Positions 1 to 6,581 of a stretch of DNA of 13,123 nucleotides are shown piece by piece. Source of the stretch: JAAYBQ01 sp035403465 (GTDB taxonomy: Bacteria > Spirochaetota > UBA4802 > UBA5550); contig DAONFG010000065.1 in the NCBI GenBank assembly GCA_035403465.1, positions 1 through 13,123 on the forward strand, written 5' to 3'. The translations under genes were made by a program, and so were the position numbers. The first letter of the stretch is position 1; each line of letters begins with the position of its first letter. The notes under the pieces are model-generated. The model made no database searches and was not told the origin of the DNA. It saw only the letters and a list, made by a program, of their open reading frames with translations.

Positions 1-72
<72 letters not shown>

Positions 73-81
73 CATGAATAT

Positions 82-113
82 AAAGGCGCCTGTTTTTAAC
101 AGGCGCCTTTTTT
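82..113 (+). terminator. Intrinsic terminator of tRNA-Gly
   Basis: An 11-bp perfect stem (82-92 with 100-110, core AGGCGCCT) encloses a 7-base loop and runs into a T tract ending at 113. It lies 10 bases after the tRNA and fits a rho-independent terminator on the plus strand. Confidence 0.9.
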
Positions 114-141
114 CTCCCGACACCATTGAGTCCGCATACTG

Positions 142-189
142 CCGGCAAATAAAAAAGTTCCGCAAACCCGGAACTTTTTTATTTGCCGG
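142..189 (-). terminator. Strong terminator of the MORN gene, probably bidirectional
   Basis: A perfect 21-bp stem (142-162 with 169-189) encloses a 6-base loop. The core GTTCCG/CGGAAC is flanked by A6/T6, so each strand has a U tract at the hairpin base. It lies 14 bases beyond the stop of the minus-strand MORN gene and also blocks read-through from the converging tRNA. Confidence 0.88.
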
Positions 190-203
190 GTGATACAGAT
201 GAA

Positions 204-1442
204 TCAGTTACCGGTGTATGTACCGTCCTTCCATGTGCCCCTCTGCTTTACATTTCCAGATCCATCATACATCACGCCTTTGCCGTTGAAGTAGTCATTC
301 AGCCATTCGCCCTCATACCTGTCGCCATTAGGATAATAGTAGACCCCGTATCCCGAGATAAGATCATCAACCCAGTCACCGGTATATTTTCCGCCGTCAG
401 TCCAGATATAGGTGCCCTTGCCGTTTTTCCATCCGTTCTTCCAGTCTCCGTCATAGTTTGAACTGTCAGCCCAGGTATATTTTCCCCGTCCTTCAAACTT
501 TCCGAATTTCCAGTCTCCATCGTACGTGCAGTTGTAATAAAAAGAGATTATTCCTTTACCGTGCCTCATACCGTTTTTAAACTCTCCGCGGTAAATATTA
601 CCGTTTGTCCAGTAGAACTCTCCCTTGCCGTGCATCAGGCTCCCCCTGAACTCTCCAACATACCTGTTGCCGTTAGGAAAGAGAAACTCGTTTGAACCTT
701 TCTTGATACCGGCCATGAGCCTGAATACAGGCTGACCTTTCGTTACCCTGAATATGAATGCCTTGGTCTGTCCAATCATCCTGCAGCGCGCCACGGTCAT
801 CATCGGGTAGGTTACCTCAAGAGCGGCCATGATTCCGTCGACCTCAACAAAAAGTTTATCCCCGACCTTCAGCTCTGAACCGGTGATTACCACCTCTCCC
901 TGTGCGGCCCTGACTTCTGTAACCTTGCTCACCTCGACCCTGTCGCTGTCCTTCAGCCCGGGAAGCTTTATTACCCCCACGAACATGTACTGCAGGAATT
1001 CGCCATTCTCAACAGTACCGTCAGCATATGTGTATGTACCCTTTCCGCTCGGGACATTGCGCTTGAATTCGCCTTCATAAACATCACCGTTCCCAAACCA
1101 GAGTGTACCCTTTCCCACCCTGTTATGATTGACCCACTGCCCTGTGAACCTGGACCCGTCAGACTGGTAATAATATGTACCGTCACCGTGACACAGGCTG
1201 TTGCTCCAGCCCCCTTCGTACCGGTCTCCGTTTTCCCATATGTAGGTTCCGGTTCCATTGGTGCAGTCACCTGAAATACATCCGGTTGAAGCGCTGGAAT
1301 AATCTTTTGTCTGGGCTTCAACCTTTACATTATCAAAGGCATAATTCCTGCCAGGGTCCTCAACCGGGGCGCTGGCGCTGGCGCAGCCGATGATAAAAAT
1401 GGAAAATATAATCAGCACAATACTCGCAAAATTTCTATACAT
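204..1442 (-). CDS. MORN-repeat lipoprotein with a central non-MORN insertion
   Basis: A 412-residue protein. Residues 1-20 form a lipoprotein signal (hydrophobic core, then Ile-Ile-Gly-Cys with lipidated Cys20), so it should be membrane-anchored in the envelope. Two MORN blocks follow. About four repeats lie at 65-149, such as GTYIWENGDRYEGGW, and about seven at 250-405, such as YYYPNGDRYEGEW. Residues 150-249 contain no MORN repeat. They look beta-rich (GEVVITGSELKVGDKLFVEV) and have no family I recognise. MORN repeats form extended beta-hairpin surfaces that bind lipids or proteins, so a scaffold or envelope-binding role is an inference. The ATG has a GGAG Shine-Dalgarno eight bases upstream. 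The gene appears monocistronic, with a candidate promoter at 1545-1572 and a terminator at 142-189. Confidence 0.88.
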   Translation of the reverse strand: MYRNFASIVLIIFSIFIIGCASASAPVEDPGRNYAFDNVKVEAQTKDYSSASTGCISGDCTNGTGTYIWENGDRYEGGWSNSLCHGDGTYYYQSDGSRFTGQWVNHNRVGKGTLWFGNGDVYEGEFKRNVPSGKGTYTYADGTVENGEFLQYMFVGVIKLPGLKDSDRVEVSKVTEVRAAQGEVVITGSELKVGDKLFVEVDGIMAALEVTYPMMTVARCRMIGQTKAFIFRVTKGQPVFRLMAGIKKGSNEFLFPNGNRYVGEFRGSLMHGKGEFYWTNGNIYRGEFKNGMRHGKGIISFYYNCTYDGDWKFGKFEGRGKYTWADSSNYDGDWKNGWKNGKGTYIWTDGGKYTGDWVDDLISGYGVYYYPNGDRYEGEWLNDYFNGKGVMYDGSGNVKQRGTWKDGTYTGN

Positions 1443-1544
1443 AGCTATTCTCCGGAAATTTTTTTAGCCTGAAATTGAACATTATTAATATTACCGGCCT
1501 GCAGAATTCCTGGCAGCAATGGCCTATTTCATGCTCGTATATTC

Positions 1545-1572
1545 AGATTAATATAATTTTATGAAGTGTCAA
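1545..1572 (-). promoter_or_regulatory. Candidate sigma-70 promoter of the MORN gene
   Basis: On the minus strand a perfect -35 TTGACA (1567-1572) is followed after 16 bases by TAATCT (1545-1550), which keeps the TA...T frame of a -10 box. The surroundings are AT-rich. It would give a leader of roughly 95 bases. The weak -10 box makes this tentative. Confidence 0.4.
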
Positions 1573-1617
1573 ATAAATAACCGGCTATTAGTAAAGAAAA
1601 CTTCCGGGTCAGGTGAC

Positions 1618-1674
1618 AATCGGCAGGGTCGGGATACGAAGGTGAAACCCGGCATCGGGAGGGAACTGCCGATT
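1618..1674. repeat. Inverted repeat between tolC-like and MORN genes
   Basis: AATCGGCAG at 1618-1626 is the exact reverse complement of 1666-1674, enclosing 39 bases that hold a smaller hairpin (CCCG 1648-1651 with CGGG 1656-1659). It begins 4 bases after the stop of the TolC-like gene on the minus strand. No U tract follows on either strand, so it is not a standard intrinsic terminator. It may stabilise the 3' end of the efflux mRNA or be a dispersed element. Confidence 0.4.
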
Positions 1675-1678
1675 CCTC

Positions 1679-3082
1679 TCAACTGGTCAGATCAGTATAA
1701 TCGATATGATACTGGATCAGGGTATTTTTGTATTTTATAAGCTTTGTTTTTTCTTCAGTGATATCCTGCAGGGTATCTATCACCTGCTGAAGCTGGTAGT
1801 TCCCCTGCCTGTATTTTCTGTAGACAGCATCATACTTGGCCTGCAGCAGGCGAATCCTTCCCTCTGAAAGGTCGATCATGCGCGCAACTGCCTCCCTGCC
1901 GTTTTTGAGCTTCTCAACATCCGTTTTGTATGCATTTTCAGATATTGAATATTCTTCATTGATCTCTTCGATGGCAAGTTCAGTCTCCTTAAGCGTGCTT
2001 GACTCCCCGGTATTCCACAGCGGGTATGACGCGGTAAAGCCTATGTAGTAGTCCGAATCATCAAGGCCTGACCATGAACCCGCAAGTTCATCATCCATGG
2101 ACTTACGCGTATACTTGCCTGTAATATCAAGCTGGGGCAGCAGCCTGTTTTCGCCCACGCCCTTTGAATACTCAAGCCTGCTCTTCGCAAGCCTGTAGAT
2201 TCCGGCGTTACGGGTCTCCGCAAATGGTATATCGCTGTAACCGGCGGCCTGGACCTCTTTGTACATTGCATCCAGTTCGGAATTATCCGGGACCATACCG
2301 GCATCAAGGAAGATATTCAATTCAGCTTCAATCTCTGCAAGGGCGGAGAGCAGTTCCTCGTAGGATATTTCATACTGTGATACCGCGGCCTTTGCGCTGA
2401 ACATATCCTCTTCGGGAGCAAGCCCTGACCGGTATTTTTTTGCGGTGTCAGCTTCTATTGCTGTGACATATTTAACGGATTCATTCATCAGTTCAAGCCT
2501 GGATGATGTTTCGATCCATGTAAAGTAGAGTTTTTTATAATAATTCAGGGCGGATTTATCCGACTGGACCTGTTTAAGTTTCTCTATCTCAAGCTGCATA
2601 GATGCGCTGTTTACCGCGTACCTGTCGACAACACCGAAAGAGTTTTTAAGCACTGACTGTGAGAACTGCAGGTAGACTGACGGGTAGTGCCCGGTGCCGT
2701 AACCTTCAGTTGTCATGGTATCATGAGCTACCCCGGCCTCGATAGTTGTTCCCGTACCCGTGAACTTTTTCGAAATACCGGCATTCAGCGAATAGCCGGA
2801 AACCCTCCGGGTAGTCCCGTACTGTGAAGAGGAATACTCGTCAGAAGAGGAATATTTACCTCCAGATGTAAGGTTGACATCTGACGAACTCCCCGCACCC
2901 CTGAGTGTATTTTCCGCCTTTGAAACCTGGAGCCTGTTCTTTTTAAGATCAGGGAGCTTATCGGTCACTGCCTTCATGTATTCAGTGTAGGTTACTTTCT
3001 GCTTTGCCTCCCGGGCATGAAGACCGGTATACATCATTGCGGCAGCAAGAGCCGGAAGCAGGATGATAATTCCCCGTTTCAT
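1679..3082 (-). CDS. TolC-like outer-membrane efflux channel
   Basis: A 467-residue protein of the outer-membrane efflux protein (TolC/OEP) family. In the family, trimers form an outer-membrane barrel continued by a periplasmic alpha-helical tunnel. A Sec signal peptide spans residues 1-23 (cleavage likely after Leu-His-Ala). The mature part shows the typical long amphipathic helices, for example about 160-265 and 365-445, separated by beta-rich stretches. The length is normal for the family. Its ATG overlaps the stop of the ATPase gene by four bases (ATGA) and has an AGGAG Shine-Dalgarno inside that gene, so it is translationally coupled as the last gene of the efflux operon. It should export what the ABC permease hands over. 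The substrate cannot be read from the sequence. Confidence 0.87.
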   Translation of the reverse strand: MKRGIIILLPALAAAMMYTGLHAREAKQKVTYTEYMKAVTDKLPDLKKNRLQVSKAENTLRGAGSSSDVNLTSGGKYSSSDEYSSSQYGTTRRVSGYSLNAGISKKFTGTGTTIEAGVAHDTMTTEGYGTGHYPSVYLQFSQSVLKNSFGVVDRYAVNSASMQLEIEKLKQVQSDKSALNYYKKLYFTWIETSSRLELMNESVKYVTAIEADTAKKYRSGLAPEEDMFSAKAAVSQYEISYEELLSALAEIEAELNIFLDAGMVPDNSELDAMYKEVQAAGYSDIPFAETRNAGIYRLAKSRLEYSKGVGENRLLPQLDITGKYTRKSMDDELAGSWSGLDDSDYYIGFTASYPLWNTGESSTLKETELAIEEINEEYSISENAYKTDVEKLKNGREAVARMIDLSEGRIRLLQAKYDAVYRKYRQGNYQLQQVIDTLQDITEEKTKLIKYKNTLIQYHIDYTDLTS

Positions 3083-3774
3083 TTTTTTCTCCTTTTTTTA
3101 TCCGTGCATGAATCGTAATCTATTCTGCCGTCAACAAGGTGTATCTGCCGGGATGCCATGTCGGCATAATCCGGTTCATGCGTTACCATGATTATGGTTG
3201 TGCCCAGTTCCCTGTTTATATTACTGAATATGTTCATCACCTTCTCGCCGTTCTCCGAATCCAGGTTGCCGGTAGGCTCATCAGCAAAGAGTATATCGGG
3301 CTGCATCACAAGTGCACGGGCAACAGCGGTCCTCTGCATCTCGCCGCCGGACATCTTTGAAGGCACCTTGTTGCGGCAGTGTATTACCTCGAAACTTTCC
3401 ATGAGCGAAAGCGCGTAGTCCCGTTTCTTCTGCTCCAGCCTGTACTTGCGCGCAGGCATCAGGACATTTTCGAGCGCTGTAAGTTCCGGAAGGAGATAGT
3501 GGAACTGGAACACGAAGCCCATGTTCCGGTTGCGGAATTTGTGCATCTCGGGTCCGGTGAACTCTGTGACGTTTTTCCCGGCCAGTAATATTTCACCGGA
3601 TGTAAGGTCATCGAGCCCGCTCATCACATAGAGGAGCGTGGATTTTCCCGATCCCGATCTTCCTGTTATCCCGGTAAACTCCCCTTTTTCTATCCTGAAA
3701 TTGAGCGACTTCAGTATTACCAGCGGGGGTTCCCCGAATGATTTCACAATATCCCTGCATTCTATGGCATTCAT
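3079..3774 (-). CDS. ABC transporter ATP-binding protein, MacB/LolD type
   Basis: A 231-residue nucleotide-binding subunit with all the motifs: Walker A GRSGSGKS (38-45), Q-loop Gln90, signature MSGGE (141-145, Met replacing the usual Leu), Walker B ILFADE (161-166) and H-loop His199 in VTHEPD. The sequence and size match the LolD/MacB/FtsE group that drives mechanotransmission-type (FtsX-fold) transporters. The very basic C-terminus (KKRRKK) comes from the overlap with the downstream gene's ribosome-binding site. The gene starts two bases after the permease stop. It would power the adjacent permease from the cytoplasm by ATP hydrolysis. Whether the complex exports small molecules, peptides or lipoproteins is not decided by this subunit. 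The adaptor and TolC partners favour efflux over Lol sorting. Confidence 0.93.
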   Translation of the reverse strand: MNAIECRDIVKSFGEPPLVILKSLNFRIEKGEFTGITGRSGSGKSTLLYVMSGLDDLTSGEILLAGKNVTEFTGPEMHKFRNRNMGFVFQFHYLLPELTALENVLMPARKYRLEQKKRDYALSLMESFEVIHCRNKVPSKMSGGEMQRTAVARALVMQPDILFADEPTGNLDSENGEKVMNIFSNINRELGTTIIMVTHEPDYADMASRQIHLVDGRIDYDSCTDKKRRKK

Positions 3775-3776
3775 AA

Positions 3777-5009
3777 TCAGTCAGAACCCCTGATAATTTC
3801 GATAGGCGAGAAACGGCCCGCGGCCATCGCCGGGAAAAAACTTGCGATGATCGATGCGCCCACGACAAGAACGAATCCCTTGACGTATATCATATAGTCC
3901 CATGAAACCATCATATGCTGACGCCCCATGGGAATCCTGATCGTTTCAAGGTAGCTGCAGCCGGCATACCCGAGGATCATCCCGGTGAGCCCCCCCGCCA
4001 CTCCGATCATAACACCCTGGATCAGGAACAGGAAGACAGTGTCATTCCTGTCATAACCGATCGACCTCAGGATCGCGATGTCCCTCTTCTTGTGGTTTAC
4101 CACCATGTTGAGGATATTGTAGATCCCGAAAGCGACTATGAGTATGAACGTAGTTGTAGTAACATTGCGGACTATGTCCTGTGAACTCATCATGCTGAGA
4201 CGGTCTTTGTTAAGCTGGTCCCAGCTCTCGACATTGTCGCTGGAAAGCACGCTCCACGACGTGGCAATTTCAGCGGCACGAGCAAAATCGTTTACCTTTA
4301 CTATAATTTCAGAGATTTCACCGGCGGCAGATACCACGCGCTGCACAGTGTTTATTGAAGCATAGATGGTCCTCTCATCTGTCCTGTGGTCACCCGTGTC
4401 AAACGTCCCGGCGATTTTCATAGGCGTAACCCTGCCGTCAGACGTTGACACTGTGATTGAATCATTCACCTTAACTCCCAGGTAATTCATAAGTGTTTCA
4501 CCGATGAAAATGATCGAACTCCCGCCGTTAAGGGAATTTAAACTGCCCGAGGTAATATCATTGCCGAAATTGGTAACCGAGAGGTATTTGTCCGGATCTA
4601 TACCCACAAGTGATACTGTGCCTGTATAGTTTCCCCTGCTGACAATAACCTGTTCATCTATCTGCGGTGAATATGCAACAACATCGCTGTTACGGTCAAG
4701 CATCCTGTACCAGGCCGCGGCGCTCGAAAGACGCGATGACGACCTTCTTCCCGACGGGTTGTTCAGCCACCTGACCGTTGATTCCGGGAAGAACACCCCG
4801 CTTAACGATCCCGCGGTTATATACTCATCCCTTGTGCTTATGTTTATGTGGCCGCTCCGCTCTATGAGCCTGTCCACCATGTACTGCTGGAACCCGAGCT
4901 GCATCCCGGAAAATACCACGTACCCGCCGGAACCCAGCACAATGGCAAGGAAGGTGAGTATTGTCTGGCTCTTCCTGGAAAATATATGTTTAAGTGCAAC
5001 AAACCACAT
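3777..5009 (-). CDS. ABC transporter permease, FtsX/MacB family
   Basis: A 410-residue inner-membrane protein with the four-helix FtsX layout. TM1 is near residues 15-38, followed by a large periplasmic MacB-type core domain (about 40-280). TM2 is at about 283-305, TM3 about 324-352 and TM4 about 373-398. The C-terminal FSPIEIIRG matches the end motif of this family, and HKKRDIAILRSIGYD (306-320) is the typical cytoplasmic segment after TM2. No ATPase is fused, unlike E. coli MacB; the separate ATPase follows directly. The ATG has a CGGAG Shine-Dalgarno. By analogy it moves substrate in the periplasm toward the TolC-like channel through ATP-driven conformational changes. LolC/E-type lipoprotein release is the alternative, but the operon contains an adaptor and a channel. 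Confidence 0.9.
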   Translation of the reverse strand: MWFVALKHIFSRKSQTILTFLAIVLGSGGYVVFSGMQLGFQQYMVDRLIERSGHINISTRDEYITAGSLSGVFFPESTVRWLNNPSGRRSSSRLSSAAAWYRMLDRNSDVVAYSPQIDEQVIVSRGNYTGTVSLVGIDPDKYLSVTNFGNDITSGSLNSLNGGSSIIFIGETLMNYLGVKVNDSITVSTSDGRVTPMKIAGTFDTGDHRTDERTIYASINTVQRVVSAAGEISEIIVKVNDFARAAEIATSWSVLSSDNVESWDQLNKDRLSMMSSQDIVRNVTTTTFILIVAFGIYNILNMVVNHKKRDIAILRSIGYDRNDTVFLFLIQGVMIGVAGGLTGMILGYAGCSYLETIRIPMGRQHMMVSWDYMIYVKGFVLVVGASIIASFFPAMAAGRFSPIEIIRGSD

Positions 5010-5039
5010 TGTTTTCTCCGGTTTTTTCCTGTGTCGGAA

Positions 5040-5867
5040 TTATTTTTTACTGCTGCTGTTTTCCTGATTCACCGGTCTTTTCCCGGACACAAAGACCAGG
5101 TCATCTTCAAGAATGCTGCCGTCAGTAATTTCGGACCACTTCTCGTCAACGGGCTTTGACGCGATCCTGATACTCATACGTTTTCCCCTGCGTTTAACCA
5201 AGACCGATCCGTTCACAATTGCATTCGAGGGTATCATGATTGCATTATCCTTTTGGCGGATAAGTATTGCTGCGTCGCAGGTCATACCGGGCAGAACCCA
5301 GCCCGGGAGGTTGTCAGGCTGTATCCTCACCAGGAACTCGTCACCGGATACATATACCGAACTGACGCTCCCCTTTATTTTCTCTGAACGCATGTTTTCA
5401 AAACTAAGTTCAACCGCCTGCCCCTTTCTTATATGAAGAATAGACTCCTGGTCAAGGGATACCTTGATATACATTGATTCGAGCCCGGCAACACTGAGTA
5501 TCGCCTGACCCGCAGGCGCGAGTTCACCTTCAAGGTATGATACGGAGGTTACAACCCCGGAAAACGGTGACCGGGCAACGGGTGATGAATCATTCATTAC
5601 AAGGGGGGAACCGGAACTCACGGTGTCTCCTTCGTGCACGTAGAGTTTGCGGATAACCGTGTTCATGCCGAAACGCACATTATACAGTCTGTCGGTCCTG
5701 ACAGTCCCCAGCGCGAAAACAGAATCAGCCACAGGGCCTTTTTTAGGCTTCACGGATGTTTCACCGTCGCCAAGGAGCACCGAAATAACAAAGACAGCTA
5801 TCGCTAAAAGTGCCGCACCCGCCAGAAGCTTCGGCCTGGCCTTTATTCTCCTGATTATATGTTTCAT
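5040..5867 (-). CDS. Hairpin-less periplasmic adaptor (membrane fusion protein), BesA-like
   Basis: An adaptor of the HlyD/MacA/AcrA superfamily, 275 residues from the chosen start. One membrane segment lies near the N-terminus (about residues 13-33). The two halves of the lipoyl domain follow (HEGDTVSSGSPLV, then SPFSGVVTSVSYLEGELAPAG), then a beta-barrel and a membrane-proximal domain. Only a handful of residues separate the lipoyl halves, where typical adaptors carry a long alpha-helical hairpin that docks on TolC. This is also known for Borrelia BesA. I chose the ATG at 5865-5867 because AGGG lies five bases upstream. An in-frame ATG eight codons further up (5889-5891) has no Shine-Dalgarno but remains possible. 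It is the first gene of the efflux operon, 30 bases before the permease. Confidence 0.85.
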   Translation of the reverse strand: MKHIIRRIKARPKLLAGAALLAIAVFVISVLLGDGETSVKPKKGPVADSVFALGTVRTDRLYNVRFGMNTVIRKLYVHEGDTVSSGSPLVMNDSSPVARSPFSGVVTSVSYLEGELAPAGQAILSVAGLESMYIKVSLDQESILHIRKGQAVELSFENMRSEKIKGSVSSVYVSGDEFLVRIQPDNLPGWVLPGMTCDAAILIRQKDNAIMIPSNAIVNGSVLVKRRGKRMSIRIASKPVDEKWSEITDGSILEDDLVFVSGKRPVNQENSSSKK

Positions 5868-5870
5868 CTG

Positions 5871-5876
5871 ATCCCT
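5871..5876 (-). promoter_or_regulatory. Shine-Dalgarno deciding the adaptor start
   Basis: On the minus strand AGGGAT lies here, and its AGGG is five bases before the ATG at 5865-5867. The alternative ATG at 5889-5891 is preceded by AT-rich sequence without purine-rich complementarity to 16S rRNA. Confidence 0.55.
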
Positions 5877-5891
5877 GCCGTAAAAATTCAT

Positions 5892-6311
5892 TTAAACACA
5901 ATCTATTATGTTTCAGCGTTACGTATCAATAATTATTTTTTACTCTTTCCGGATTGTCGGGAGAATTACTGATTTAATTAAAGACAATTCCATGCCGGTA
6001 TTCTCCAGCCCCCTGTCCCCCATTGGCAAACGCATTTGGCACATCGTGTGCCGCGTTTGCATCAACCTCTTCCTGAGAACGTGGGGCACGTATCCAGAAT
6101 TATTTAAACGATAAATATTCTTTATTCCTTTTCTAAACAGGCTCACTGTCACATTGATAATCTGAACAGGGTATTCTTTAACATACTGATACTTATAATT
6201 ATTATTATCAATAAACAGTTAGACCCCGGAATTACGCGGCTGGTTCCACCGGATTATTTTTTTTAATAAATATTGTAAAAAGAGGGATATGACTGCCCTG
6301 CGGATACCGGG
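5892..6311. other. Long non-coding gap upstream of the efflux operon
   Basis: No convincing gene lies in these 420 bases. The short open frames here give protein-like sequence of no recognisable family and have no Shine-Dalgarno. The stretch should hold the efflux operon's promoter on the minus strand and the end of the chemoreceptor operon. I could not assign a clear -35/-10 pair or a terminator. The part 6092-6311 is AT-rich with no structure I can support. The only strong element is the dyad at 6026-6060. Confidence 0.5.
6026..6060. promoter_or_regulatory. Strong dyad upstream of the efflux operon (candidate operator or leader hairpin)
   Basis: GCAAACGC (6026-6033) pairs with GCGTTTGC (6053-6060). 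Inside it GGCACA (6038-6043) pairs with TGTGCC (6047-6052) across a 3-base loop, giving 14 bp interrupted by a one-sided 4-base bulge. A smaller dyad, ACGTG-GGG-CACGT, sits at 6079-6091. No T tract follows on either strand, so it is not an intrinsic terminator. It lies about 160-195 bases upstream of the adaptor start, where a regulator site or a structured leader would be expected. Confidence 0.4.
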
Positions 6312-6581
6312 TTATGCAACAGCAACCCGCACAACTACGCCGCCGGACCTGTGCTCCTCGGCGATGCACTGAATTCCATCAATGTAGCATTCTGTACCGG
6401 AGTAAGGTTCACCTGTGGCGGAATAGACTCCTTTAAGACCGCCGCTCATACACTCATTAAAAAAACTGAGGTGATTGCTGTTTTTGTCCCGCACCTTCAG
6501 GCTGCATTGCAGGCATACCATTTCAGGGTAACATGCCGAATTTTCCATAAGCTCATGGCACAGGGGACAATGCTTCTTCAT
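6312..6581 (-). CDS. Small zinc-ribbon-like protein of unknown function
   Basis: An 89-residue cytoplasmic protein. Its N-terminus has two CxxC pairs (Cys5/Cys8 and Cys23/Cys26) with Cys17 between them, as in a zinc ribbon. The rest (SGGLKGVYSATGEPYSG, then CYIDGIQCIAEEHRSGGVVV) resembles a small conserved family that I recognise only by this pattern of motifs and cannot name. The start codon overlaps the stop of the chemoreceptor gene by four bases (ATGA), which strongly supports a real, translationally coupled gene. It is the last gene of its operon. Zinc binding is inferred from the cysteines. A direct role with the receptor is possible but unproven. Confidence 0.72.
   Translation of the reverse strand: MKKHCPLCHELMENSACYPEMVCLQCSLKVRDKNSNHLSFFNECMSGGLKGVYSATGEPYSGTECYIDGIQCIAEEHRSGGVVVRVAVA

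Noticed and set aside
1630..1670. A plus-strand string with GGTGAAACCCGG and GGGAACTG that recalls part of a cobalamin riboswitch
   Set aside because: There is no B12-box or second conserved half, and no plus-strand gene downstream. The sequence lies after the 3' end of a minus-strand operon.
5940..6152. Short open frames on both strands in the gap upstream of the adaptor
   Set aside because: No Shine-Dalgarno, no recognisable domain, and the strong dyad at 6026-6060 lies inside them. They look like chance frames.
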